Origin: Candidatus Methanoplasma cognatum
GTDB taxonomy: Archaea > Thermoplasmatota > Thermoplasmata > Methanomassiliicoccales > Methanomethylophilaceae
Assembly (NCBI GenBank): GCA_009777615.1
Contig: WRLM01000004.1
Coordinates: 1 to 64,000, forward strand
Length of the DNA: 64,000 nt
Direction of reading: 5' to 3'
Shown: piece by piece, positions 17,921-26,261 of the stretch
Numbering within the stretch: position 1 is the stretch's first letter
Layout: every line of letters begins with the position of its first letter
The notes under the pieces: generated by a model
The model's database searches: none
What the model saw: the letters and a program-made list of their open reading frames with translations, nothing else
Told to the model about the DNA's origin: nothing
Program-made: the position numbers and the translations under genes

Positions 17921-18409
17921 TCACTTCTTCACGGGGTCAAGCGTAACGCCGGTCTGCCCCTGATAGTTACCGCTCCTTTGGGCATAGTCTTTTTCCGAAG
18001 CGCCGGTCAGCGTTTCGAATATCATCTGGCAGAACCTTTCTCCTATAGGTATCTCCACGATCTCATCGGTCGCGTTGTACGCACCGAGGGTCAGCGTTCC
18101 TTCGAAGCCCGCGTCTATCTTCCCAAACGCGCCGATGCACCCTTTCCTGATCCATGTGGTCCTCATCCACAGCTGTGCGCAGATGTCCTTGGGCATACGC
18201 ACCCTTTCTATGGTGGAGACGTAGAACATCGTCCTCGGAGGTATCCTGACGACGCCTTCTTTCTTGGTCTCCGGATCTCCCCTTATCGATATCTCCGATA
18301 TCCTGAGGTCGTATCCGTTAGGGGTCAGCCCCCTCTCGTGGTAATCGCTGATCCCCAGGTATCCCGATCTCATTCCGTCAAGTATGTCCTTATCTGAAAG
18401 TATCGCCAT
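17921..18409 (-). CDS. dut: dUTPase/dCTP-deaminase family nucleotide hydrolase
   Basis: 162 residues beginning MAILSDKDILDGM, with PNGYDLRI, LWMRTTWIRKG, GKIDAGFEG, ERFCQMIFE and the C-terminal RSGNYQGQTGVTL. In dCTP deaminases a catalytic Glu follows DAGF-G-LT (ITLEF-like); here the segment is LTLGAYN with Gly in that place. This fits the archaeal dUTP diphosphatase branch of the fold better than a deaminase. Either way the enzyme limits dUTP or makes dUMP for thymidylate. The ATG at 18409 is chosen by family homology. Confidence 0.8.
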   Translation of the reverse strand: MAILSDKDILDGMRSGYLGISDYHERGLTPNGYDLRISEISIRGDPETKKEGVVRIPPRTMFYVSTIERVRMPKDICAQLWMRTTWIRKGCIGAFGKIDAGFEGTLTLGAYNATDEIVEIPIGERFCQMIFETLTGASEKDYAQRSGNYQGQTGVTLDPVKK

Positions 18410-18530
18410 GTTGCTGAATATGTCATGTCGTTTATAATGTTTATAGAACGGGCGGGACGCCTGAATATAGGCCGCAGATATTCTTTGGGCAAAGTTTAAA
18501 AGAAATTGAGATTCATTTGGCATGCATATA

Positions 18531-18541
18531 CTTATATATAT
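18531..18541 (+). promoter_or_regulatory. TATA box of the uptake cluster
   Basis: cttatatatat, a strong archaeal TATA element, lies about 60 bases before the first secreted-protein gene. It predicts a transcript start near 18560 and a short leader carrying the aggtgat ribosome binding site at 18581. Confidence 0.55.
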
Positions 18542-18591
18542 CCCGCTCGACCTTATATTTCTTTAAGGGAAGACCCCTTTAGGTGATGAAA

Positions 18592-19101
18592 ATGGCAAAA
18601 AAGACAGTCGCATTCCCAGCGGTCATCGTTGCCGTCTTTGTTATCTGCGCGGCGACCGGGTATATCGTATGGAGCAATGACAGAAACAGCACGTCCAGTG
18701 TAAATGAATATTGGTTCTATGTGGATTACGGGGGCGAAGCACCGAACGGGTGGATCTCCGCGAAAAGCGACAATGCGTACAGAGGGTTCATCAAAGCCTT
18801 GGATGAAAATGAGATCAAGTGTGACTTCGATGAAGACCACGATAAGTTCATAATCTCTATCAACGGCGTAAGGCCGGACACCGCGGCCGGTAAAAGCTGG
18901 TATGTTTGGGAGTGGACAAAGGTCGGCGGTTCAAATGCGGAATGGCGCGACAAGAACAGGATACTGGAACATTCGACGGAAACAATATTCTATCTGGGCG
19001 TGACTGGGTTCGTCTTCATCGAACATGAGATCAAGTTTGTTGTGCTTCTAGACCCTAATGTGCAGTCGGGGTGGCAGAACGGAGGCCCCTTTGCCTCATA
19101 A
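18592..19101 (+). CDS. Small secreted protein with DUF4430/transcobalamin-C-like domain, copy 1
   Basis: About 169 residues: an N-terminal signal anchor (about 6-28), then one domain of about 130 residues with YWFYVDYGG, NGWIS, NAYRGFIKAL, ISINGV and a C-terminal LDPNVQSGWQNGGPF. The repeated pattern (Y-V-D-Y-G, A-L, I-N-G-V, aromatic W-x-W) resembles the beta-grasp DUF4430 domain related to the C-terminal domain of transcobalamin; this is my judgement from pattern. It sits first in a corrinoid-type ABC cluster, so a ligand-capture role outside the cell is likely. The ATG at 18592 follows aggtgat with the same spacing as copy 2. Confidence 0.65.
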   Translation: MAKKTVAFPAVIVAVFVICAATGYIVWSNDRNSTSSVNEYWFYVDYGGEAPNGWISAKSDNAYRGFIKALDENEIKCDFDEDHDKFIISINGVRPDTAAGKSWYVWEWTKVGGSNAEWRDKNRILEHSTETIFYLGVTGFVFIEHEIKFVVLLDPNVQSGWQNGGPFAS

Positions 19102-19332
19102 ATGACAATGCCTCTTCGGCGTCAGCTTTATTTTTTCTATATAGGGGTAATAACATCGACTAATTGATCATGCAATGCTTAGGTAATAGCCAGATCATAT
19201 GCCGATCTTCCAGGGGTTCAAAAAATACAATAGAAGTTACTATTATGAACTAGAAATGAATTTTTTAACGAGTTCAAAGTTAAATAAACAATTTGGCGTA
19301 CCTACCAAAAACATTGTTGGATATATGGTACA

Positions 19333-19341
19333 AATTATATA
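19333..19341 (+). promoter_or_regulatory. TATA box of the second secreted-protein gene
   Basis: aattatata, 52-60 bases upstream of the ATG at 19393, in an AT-rich gap of 291 bases that otherwise holds nothing I recognise. It suggests that copy 2 has its own promoter. Confidence 0.5.
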
Positions 19342-19392
19342 CCAATTGTGACACTTTTGTCCAGCAGGATAAATTATTCCTAGGTGATAAAC

Positions 19393-19941
19393 ATGGCAGG
19401 AAAAAGCAACATGCTTTTGTTCATTGTTGTAGCTATCGTGGCAGTTGTGGTAGTATGCGCGGCAGCTATTTACTTCCTGAACAAAGATAGTGATGACAAA
19501 GACGGTGATAATGGATCCGAAGTGACCACATATTGGTTATATGTCGATTATGGGGCCAATGAGACAACCACAGTGACCAATGGATGGATGTCCGGAGAGG
19601 GCAGCAATGCGTATGAAGGAGTCTGCGCAGCGCTAGAAGGAAAAGGAATACCATATAACATAACATCAGGCGGAGGCATGGATGGACTTATAGTTGAAAT
19701 CAACGGTGTCGAACCTGATTGGAATGCTACCGGGGAAAGTTGGTCACAGTTCATATGGACAGGAGATACAGACAGTACGATTTCTGACGGTTGGGAAGCG
19801 ATGGGAACAGGTATAACGGGCGTGACAACGTCACAGAATATATTCTACTTTGGCGTGACAACATTTGATCCAGATACTTATGAGCCAGACCTGGACCCGA
19901 ATGCCAAGTCTGGTTGGAAAAATGGAGGGCCGTTCGCTTAA
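19393..19941 (+). CDS. Small secreted protein with DUF4430/transcobalamin-C-like domain, copy 2
   Basis: About 182 residues. Signal anchor (6-29), an Asp/Gly-rich linker (DSDDKDGDNG), then a domain parallel to copy 1: YWLYVDYG, NGWMSGEGSNAYEG, ALEGKGI, VEINGVEP, FIWTG and the tail LDPNAKSGWKNGGPFA. The near-identical tail in both copies suggests a shared binding or sorting element. The ATG at 19393 is preceded by aggtgat. Function inferred from the adjoining binding protein, permease and ATPase: extracellular ligand binding. Confidence 0.65.
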   Translation: MAGKSNMLLFIVVAIVAVVVVCAAAIYFLNKDSDDKDGDNGSEVTTYWLYVDYGANETTTVTNGWMSGEGSNAYEGVCAALEGKGIPYNITSGGGMDGLIVEINGVEPDWNATGESWSQFIWTGDTDSTISDGWEAMGTGITGVTTSQNIFYFGVTTFDPDTYEPDLDPNAKSGWKNGGPFA

Positions 19942-19954
19942 ATAGCATAAAAAC

Positions 19955-19976
19955 AGCCGCTTCGGCGGCTTTTTCT
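19955..19976 (+). terminator. UUCG-capped hairpin followed by T-rich sequence
   Basis: AGCCGC-TTCG-GCGGCT (19955-19970) then ttttctt. It lies 13 bases after the stop of copy 2 and may separate or attenuate expression of the downstream ABC genes. Confidence 0.8.
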
Positions 19977-19995
19977 TAAATATGGAGGGCGGATA

Positions 19996-21357
19996 TTGGA
20001 AGCTATCAGGTTGAAAACAGCACTTTCTCTTCTGATAGTGGCCGTTGGCGTTCTGACCGTCCCCTTTATTACATCAAATACAGAAGCACCTCATCCCCAG
20101 GCATCCGGATTCTTGATCGATTTTGGGGATTGGAATGTAACTTGGACAGAGATGGATATGCAGAAAGATTCTGACCCATACGATGCGCTGAGCACCGCCT
20201 GCGAAAATAATGGTTTTACATACACAGTAGACGGCGGAACAGTTGAAGAGATCAACGGCGTATCGTCGAACTATGCGTATACCTGGAATCTATGGACGAT
20301 ATCTAACCACAGCGTTATGTGGGTAAAGGAACAAGATCCAGAGAGCGTGGACCTCTCCCGTTACACAATAGCCGCATGGGCATATACCGACGAGAACGGA
20401 ACGCCGACGGTAGCCGTAGATGAATCAGGAAGGTCGGTATACGGATATCCGCAGGCGCAGAGGGTCATAACCCTTTCTCCCGCGATGACGGAGATAATGG
20501 GCTCTCTCAGGGCGGTAGACGCCATTGTGGGGACGGATATGTACAGCATATATCCGGACTCGGTCGTTTCAGGTCAGAACAACGGCAAGATAAAGATAGT
20601 GGGGGACTACCTTAACCCAAGCTTTGAGCAGATCGCTGCCCAGAGGCCGGATATTGTGTTCTGTGACGGTTCTCTTTACACTCACCACTTGATTACGGAC
20701 AGGCTTAGGAACATAGGCATCAACGCAGTGCTCATGTACGGCGGTGGCAATGTTCAGGAAATAATGTACAATATTTACATCGCAGGAGTGGCCATCGAGT
20801 ACGACATGCGTGCCGCCGAGGTCATAAACTCCATCGAGTATGCGGTAAGTGAGATGACGGAAATGTTCTCCCTATCGCCGCAGACCAGAGATGTGAATGT
20901 GATGCTCGCACTGGCTCCGGATAAATCTCCATGGGTCTCAGGCTCATACACATATGTCAGCGATCTCACGTCCATCGTAAACGGGAACAACGTCTTTTCA
21001 TCGTTGTCCGGCTGGGCACAGATAAATTCGGAGCAGATAATATCGGCGAACCCTTCTTTCATTGTCCTGCTAACAGTGGACTACATGTCCACATCGCAAG
21101 AATATGATTCGATGATCAGCTCGCTTCCGGCGGAATGGAAGACCACCGATGCATATAAAAATGGGAATATATACCTAGTAAGCGAGGCTGCAGGATATAT
21201 GTCCACTCTTCCCGGGCCAAGGTTCATTCAGCTGATGGAGATAATGGCGCGCATACTGCACCCGAATGTTTTCACGGACCTTGAAATCCCGAAACATATT
21301 GGGAATGATTACGGGGACTTCCTCACCTTTACAAAAGATCTTGACTTTAAACAATAA
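19996..21357 (+). CDS. ABC transporter substrate-binding protein, BtuF/FhuD type, with N-terminal DUF4430-like domain
   Basis: About 453 residues from a TTG start with ggagggcgg just upstream. A signal peptide (about 5-28) is followed by a domain with FLIDFGDW, DPYDALSTACENNG and VEEINGVSSN that parallels the two small secreted proteins. A class III binding protein follows: QRVITLSPAMTEIMGSL, DAIVGTDMYS, IVGDYLNPSFEQIAAQRPDIV, IVNGNNVF, NPSFIVLL, LPGPRFIQLMEIMARILHP. This is the fold used for cobalamin and iron-siderophore capture. The genomic setting favours corrinoids. It is translated just ahead of the permease. Confidence 0.88.
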   Translation: MEAIRLKTALSLLIVAVGVLTVPFITSNTEAPHPQASGFLIDFGDWNVTWTEMDMQKDSDPYDALSTACENNGFTYTVDGGTVEEINGVSSNYAYTWNLWTISNHSVMWVKEQDPESVDLSRYTIAAWAYTDENGTPTVAVDESGRSVYGYPQAQRVITLSPAMTEIMGSLRAVDAIVGTDMYSIYPDSVVSGQNNGKIKIVGDYLNPSFEQIAAQRPDIVFCDGSLYTHHLITDRLRNIGINAVLMYGGGNVQEIMYNIYIAGVAIEYDMRAAEVINSIEYAVSEMTEMFSLSPQTRDVNVMLALAPDKSPWVSGSYTYVSDLTSIVNGNNVFSSLSGWAQINSEQIISANPSFIVLLTVDYMSTSQEYDSMISSLPAEWKTTDAYKNGNIYLVSEAAGYMSTLPGPRFIQLMEIMARILHPNVFTDLEIPKHIGNDYGDFLTFTKDLDFKQ

Positions 21358-21370
21358 CTGGGGGATAAAT

Positions 21371-24331
21371 ATTAGGAACTACGTTCGAAAGACCGCACTG
21401 TTGGCCGCTGCGGCGTTGCTTATGATAACTCCTTTGATGGTCGTCTTTGATGCCAATGCCGACGAACCAAGCAACGAAAAGGTCCTTTTCGACATGGGGA
21501 ACGGAAACACGGTCTGGTCGGACATCAATGCCGGAGGCACAATAGACGACGTGCTCCGTAATGCGGCATCAGGCTGCGGACTCGATTACAGTTCGTCTGC
21601 AAGCAAGATCACGCTGAACGGGGTATCTGAGACAACGATAGGATCGTCATCTACAGGAGGAAGCCTAAGCGCATCTGGCGCTACAGGGGTGAAGGTAACA
21701 TCGAAATGGATCCCATATAAATGGGATGGCGGAAGATGGATAGCGATATCCGACACGTCCTCTCAATACACCGGCGGATATCTCGCTCTCGGATTCTATC
21801 CAAATGGACAGGTGCCCGTTGAGACGCCGGAAAACCCATCCGCTTGGACAATGATAAGAGGCAATTCTCAACAGAGCGGCGCTCAGGATACCGCTGCTCC
21901 TGGAGGAGAGGCGGAATTGAAATGGTCACGTCAGGATGGGGGCGGAGATGCGGGCGTTCAGGCAGGAGTTTTATTGGCACACGGCTACGTTTTTGTAAAG
22001 TACAACTCATCAAAATCTCCAGCGCATGCTACGGTCGCCTGTTATGATATGGAGGGGGCAGAGGTATGGGAGTTTAACTTCATGTACCCCAGCGTGGTGA
22101 ATTTCGATCTGTCTACGCCGGTCATTGTCGGGGATTACATCTACATCCCCGCTTCATACGGATACATATTCAAGGTCCCTCTGAAAGAAGGTCCTGGACC
22201 CGGTAACGCAAACGTAATGACATTCAACAATAAAACATACGGCAGTTTAGACATAGCGAATCGACAGGGGGCGATTCCCAACACGACCGCGTCTCTTGCA
22301 GGAAGTACCTACAACACTGGTCCAGGCTCGCTTATATGTGATTCCGGCGTAATATACTGCGGCTCAACCAATGGAATGATTTACTGTTTCGATCTGGATC
22401 TAAATCTGATATGGTCGAGACAGATGGGAGGATCGGCATATTTCTTCTCTCACACAGTTTACGACGACTACATCTTTGCAGGTGCGTTGAATGGAACGCT
22501 GTATGCGATCAACAAGGTCAACGGGTCAATAATCGACCAGGCGTCTGTGTATACAAGAGTGGTCAACGGAAGAGATTATGGATCCGTTCAGCAGGTATCG
22601 GTGTTCGAAGAGAACGGAGGTTATGTGCTGATTTTCGGCGTGTCTGATGGGAGAGGCCTGAACGCAATGGTCGGAGGTATCGGCATATATACGTTCGACG
22701 GGAGCAAACTTTCGGAAAGGACACTCAATACGGATATGTTCGGCCTGGTTGCAAACTATGTTCTTCCCGTCGATAGCGATGGATTCAAGGGAGTTTATAT
22801 CACGGCAACAAATGGTCTGGCAAGGGTTGATTTGAATGGGAATTATGAGCTGCTTAACACTGAGATTACCAATGTAAAGGCCCCGATGGTGCTGGTCAAT
22901 GGCGACACGATCTACATACAAGGCTATTCCCTTAAGGAGCCTGTTTATGTGGTCTCTCTCGATGGAAATATAAAAGGAACGTTCATGATGCCTGATACGG
23001 CCCCGACGAATTACAGCATGGCTCCGCCGTTGGTGATCGACGGCTGGGTGTACGCAGGGAACGACTCTGGAGTTAATGCTGTGTACGGGAATTTCCCCTC
23101 ATACGGAGGCATCGGAGGGGCGGAGAAACCTCTGATCTACGCTCTGGCTATCATACTTGCAGTGATATTGCTGATACTCGCCGCAGTATATCTGCTGATC
23201 AGGTTCGTTAAAAAAGAGGACAAACCGTTCAATTATATCTCAAAGAGCGTGAGGCATTACCTCGGCGGAGAGGACCTGAGGCATAACAAGCGCAGCAAGA
23301 ACCGTCTTTTGGTAGTGCTGGTTTTTGGCATAACGGTCACGATCGCAGTTTTTATTACATGTCTATGTGTAGGTTATAACGCAACCATGTCCATAGGGGA
23401 GATGTTCTCGTCTTTGTTCTCAGCAATATCGCACGGCGGAGCGGATCCGTCGAACCTCAACGAAATAAGGGTGTTCGAATCCAGGCTACCGAGGACGCTC
23501 GCCGCGCTCGGCGTCGGGATAGGATTATCGGTCGCCGGGAGCATGTACCAGGCAATAATAAGGAACCCTCTCGTAGACCCGTATATAATGGGCGTATCTG
23601 CGGGAGCGGGGACGGCAGCCGTCGCCGTCATAGCATTTGATTTCACATTCTTCGGACTCTTTTCGTCGCATTCGATATATGCGACGGCTATAACGGCAAT
23701 GATCGGAGGCCTGGTCGCGTTTGCAATAACCATGTTCATAGCAGAAAGAGCAGGCAGATCATCGATCAATTACGTTTTAGCCGGCGTGGTGGTCGGTTTA
23801 GCATTCTCCGCCATACAGACGCTGATGCTGTCTATGGCCGGTCAAAGCGTGAGCAACGCCCTGACATGGCTGTTTGGTTCATTTGCGAATGTTTCATGGA
23901 ATCAAGTATGGCTTATTTTGTTGCCTGGGTTCGCAATGTCTCTCGTCCCGCTGATATGGGCGAAAGAGTTCAACCTAGTCTTATTAGGGGAAGATCAGGC
24001 GCAGCAGATGGGCCTCAATGTCCGAAGATTCAACAGACTGATGCTGATAATGGCGTCCGTACTCACGTCACTTTGCGTGGCGTTCGTCGGGATAATTGGA
24101 TTCGTCGGATTAGTGATACCGCATCTCTGCCGCATGATGCTGGGAGGCGACCATAGGCTGGTGCTTCCGGCGTCTATCGCCTTCGGCGGGGCGCTGATGA
24201 TGCTTGCCGACCTTGCATCAAGGACGCTCTATCTGGGCTTGGAACTGCCGGTCGGTGCCATAACAACGATGATCGGTGTGCCGGTCTTCGCATATTTACT
24301 GATAAGAAGGGGGAAGATGTATGAAGGATGA
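21371..24331 (+). CDS. BtuC/FecCD-type permease fused to a secreted beta-propeller and DUF4430-like domain
   Basis: About 986 residues. Order: signal segment (about 5-25); DUF4430-like domain with VLFDMGNG and ITLNGV (about 35-140); a PQQ-type propeller (about 155-580) with blades such as GVIYCGSTNGMIYCFDLD and DYIFAGALNGTLYAINK; a membrane helix (588-611); then a complete FecCD permease (from about 646) with RLPRTLAALGVGIGLSVAGS, RNPLVDPYIMGVSAG, GDHRLVLPAS. The fusion is unusual; permeases of this family normally lack large outside domains. No ATG or GTG is available after the upstream stop: the frame has ATT at 21371 behind ggggga, or a TTG at 21341 inside the upstream gene. The start is therefore uncertain. 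Confidence 0.85.
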   Translation: MRNYVRKTALLAAAALLMITPLMVVFDANADEPSNEKVLFDMGNGNTVWSDINAGGTIDDVLRNAASGCGLDYSSSASKITLNGVSETTIGSSSTGGSLSASGATGVKVTSKWIPYKWDGGRWIAISDTSSQYTGGYLALGFYPNGQVPVETPENPSAWTMIRGNSQQSGAQDTAAPGGEAELKWSRQDGGGDAGVQAGVLLAHGYVFVKYNSSKSPAHATVACYDMEGAEVWEFNFMYPSVVNFDLSTPVIVGDYIYIPASYGYIFKVPLKEGPGPGNANVMTFNNKTYGSLDIANRQGAIPNTTASLAGSTYNTGPGSLICDSGVIYCGSTNGMIYCFDLDLNLIWSRQMGGSAYFFSHTVYDDYIFAGALNGTLYAINKVNGSIIDQASVYTRVVNGRDYGSVQQVSVFEENGGYVLIFGVSDGRGLNAMVGGIGIYTFDGSKLSERTLNTDMFGLVANYVLPVDSDGFKGVYITATNGLARVDLNGNYELLNTEITNVKAPMVLVNGDTIYIQGYSLKEPVYVVSLDGNIKGTFMMPDTAPTNYSMAPPLVIDGWVYAGNDSGVNAVYGNFPSYGGIGGAEKPLIYALAIILAVILLILAAVYLLIRFVKKEDKPFNYISKSVRHYLGGEDLRHNKRSKNRLLVVLVFGITVTIAVFITCLCVGYNATMSIGEMFSSLFSAISHGGADPSNLNEIRVFESRLPRTLAALGVGIGLSVAGSMYQAIIRNPLVDPYIMGVSAGAGTAAVAVIAFDFTFFGLFSSHSIYATAITAMIGGLVAFAITMFIAERAGRSSINYVLAGVVVGLAFSAIQTLMLSMAGQSVSNALTWLFGSFANVSWNQVWLILLPGFAMSLVPLIWAKEFNLVLLGEDQAQQMGLNVRRFNRLMLIMASVLTSLCVAFVGIIGFVGLVIPHLCRMMLGGDHRLVLPASIAFGGALMMLADLASRTLYLGLELPVGAITTMIGVPVFAYLLIRRGKMYEG

Positions 24332-25127
24332 TGCCCCTCTTTTAGAGCTCAAAGACCTGAACAAGGTATATGAGGACGGATTCCACGCGGTGAAGGATGT
24401 TTCATATTGCATAGAGCCGGGCATGCTTGTCGGACTGATAGGTCCGAACGGCTGCGGGAAGACGACGATGATGAGATGCATCAATCATATGCACAAGATA
24501 TCGTCGGGCGATGTGCTTATTGACGGAGAGTCCGTTCTGAGCAAGACCCCGGCGGAGATAGCCCGAAAGGTATCCAATGTTCCAGCCGAGCTGAGGGCAA
24601 GCTTCGGTCTCACCGTCTATGAAACGGTGATGCTGGGACGTTACCCTTATCTGAAGAACGTCTGGTGGGAGACCGACGAGGACGAGACGCTCGTGGAAGA
24701 AGTTATGAAGAAATTCAGCGTATTCCATCTGAGGGACAGGCCCCTGAACATGCTGTCTTCGGGAGAGAGGCAGCGTGCCCTCATCGCCAAAGCCTACGTC
24801 CAGGAGCCTCGGCTTATGCTCGTGGACGAACCCACCTCCCATCTGGACATGAAATACAAGCTGGAAGTGATGGAGTATCTCACGGCCATGGTCAAGAAGG
24901 ACATGTCGGTACTTGTCGCAGAACATGACATATCGCTTATGGCCAGATACTGCGACATGTGCATAATAATGAAACAAGGCAAGGTCTATGCCATAGGGGA
25001 CCCGAAGGAAGTGATCACCGAAGAGCTTCTGCAGGAAGTGTACGAAGTGAGCGCGTCTGTCGGTCTCGACAAGGACGGAGAGCTCTTCGTGCTTCCCAAA
25101 AGGTACGCCGGAAGGTATTATTTCTGA
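24321..25127 (+). CDS. ABC transporter ATPase, BtuD/FecE type
   Basis: 268 residues. Walker A GPNGCGKTT, Q-loop region with LGRYPYLKN, signature LSSGERQRA, Walker B LMLVDEP with TSHLD, and switch His in AEHD. It energises uptake through the permease whose gene it overlaps by 11 bases. The LGRYPY segment is typical of the cobalamin/siderophore importer subfamily. It is the last gene of the cluster. Confidence 0.93.
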   Translation: MKDDAPLLELKDLNKVYEDGFHAVKDVSYCIEPGMLVGLIGPNGCGKTTMMRCINHMHKISSGDVLIDGESVLSKTPAEIARKVSNVPAELRASFGLTVYETVMLGRYPYLKNVWWETDEDETLVEEVMKKFSVFHLRDRPLNMLSSGERQRALIAKAYVQEPRLMLVDEPTSHLDMKYKLEVMEYLTAMVKKDMSVLVAEHDISLMARYCDMCIIMKQGKVYAIGDPKEVITEELLQEVYEVSASVGLDKDGELFVLPKRYAGRYYF

Positions 25128-25167
25128 GTCAGGGCCGCCGACCCAAACTGCCCGATCTCAGAGGAAT

Positions 25168-25178
25168 AAAATATATAA
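25168..25178 (+). promoter_or_regulatory. Strong TATA box ahead of the structured RNA
   Basis: aaatatataac, close to the archaeal consensus, with gaggaa just upstream as a possible BRE. It predicts initiation near 25200, where the structured segment begins. Confidence 0.55.
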
Positions 25179-25199
25179 CACACGGCCAATGTGGATTAA

Positions 25200-25530
25200 G
25201 GAAGGTGCGAGTGACGGCCCCCGAAGGGACCGGGTTCTCAACGTGAACCGCTCGGTTGCCCTTTAAGGAATATCAAGATCGAGAATGATCTCAATATCTC
25301 TGAGGATGACAACGATCCTGATCCGGATCACACCGGACGGACGTCGCATAAATACGCACCTCCTACCGGGTCGGTTCCGGATTCGCCGGGGTAGAAAGGT
25401 CGGCGAATCCGAACTTCCCAACAACCGGTAATCTCAGCAAAACCAAGCTGGCATAATAAACCCTCATGCTACATGTATGCAGTTAGTGCGGCCAGCAGCA
25501 GCCTAAGGCGGGACGGCCGCCGGCACAACC
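25200..25530 (+). ncRNA. Candidate structured non-coding RNA of about 330 nt, family unknown
   Basis: No open frame is supported, but helices are dense. Examples: CGG-C-CCC-CGAA-GGG-A-CCG; GGTTC-TCAACGT-GAACC; AGATC-GAGAAT-GATCT flanked by matching ATAT arms; a 12-bp palindrome tgatccggatca; a perfect 10-bp stem pairing 25378-25387 with 25402-25411 inside an ACCGG/CCGGT helix; and GCGGCC/GGCCGC near the 3' end. A strong TATA box precedes it. I could not match conserved boxes of SRP RNA, RNase P RNA or the cobalamin riboswitch. It might be a diverged housekeeping RNA or a leader of the Sir2 gene. Confidence 0.5.
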
Positions 25531-25540
25531 GGAGATAGAA

Positions 25541-26257
25541 ATGGAGAGCCAGATCTCAGAATTAAGATCCGTCATCAATGATTCAGACAATATCGTATTC
25601 TTCGGCGGTGCGGGCGTTTCCACAGAAAGCGGCATTCCGGACTTCCGCAGCACAGACGGACTGTATAATCAAAAGTATGCATACCCGCCTGAAACCATGC
25701 TGTCGCACAGCTTCTTCATGGAGAATACCGCCGAATTCTATCGTTTTTACCGGGACAAGATGATATATCCGGACGCAAAGCCGAATGCGGCACATTTCAA
25801 GCTGGCCGAGCTGGAGTCGCAGGGAAAACTGAAAGCGGTGGTCACACAGAACATCGACAGTCTGCACCAGACGGCCGGAAGCAGATGCGTTCATGAGCTG
25901 CACGGCTCGGTCCATCGCAACTTTTGTATGACATGCAAAGCGGCACATCCGCTGGAGCATATTTTGGAAAGCGGAGGCGTTCCCCGATGCGTATGCGACG
26001 GGATTGTCAAACCGGACGTGGTCCTGTACGAGGAGCCCCTGGACCAGAACGTGTTGGAGGAGGCCGTCAGCGCGATACGGGACGCCGACGTTCTGATAGT
26101 GGGCGGGACCTCGCTGAACGTGTACCCAGCGGCCGGACTTCTTCAATATTACCGCGGCAATAAACTGATCCTGATCAACAAATCGGAATTGTCCTGCGAG
26201 CGCAATGCCGCGCTTGTCATCCGCGGCAAGATCGGGGAGGTGCTGGAGCGGGTGTGA
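25541..26257 (+). CDS. Sir2-family NAD-dependent protein deacylase
   Basis: 238 residues. NAD-binding loop FFGGAGVSTESGIPDFRS, QNIDSLHQTAG, catalytic His in ELHGS, four zinc Cys (CMTCK and CVCDG), and IVKPDVVLYEE, IVGGTSLNVYPA. A compact sirtuin that removes acyl groups from lysines, for example on Alba or acyl-CoA synthetases. ggag lies 8-11 bases upstream of the ATG. A SUKH-like gene follows after four bases. Confidence 0.93.
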   Translation: MESQISELRSVINDSDNIVFFGGAGVSTESGIPDFRSTDGLYNQKYAYPPETMLSHSFFMENTAEFYRFYRDKMIYPDAKPNAAHFKLAELESQGKLKAVVTQNIDSLHQTAGSRCVHELHGSVHRNFCMTCKAAHPLEHILESGGVPRCVCDGIVKPDVVLYEEPLDQNVLEEAVSAIRDADVLIVGGTSLNVYPAAGLLQYYRGNKLILINKSELSCERNAALVIRGKIGEVLERV

Positions 26258-26261
26258 TCAT

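Noticed and set aside
25200-25530. SRP RNA, RNase P RNA or cobalamin riboswitch
   Set aside because: An AGCAGCC...AAGGC stretch recalls SRP helix 8, but the GGAAG loop is missing; RNase P boxes and the B12-box are not found. Kept as a candidate RNA of unknown family.
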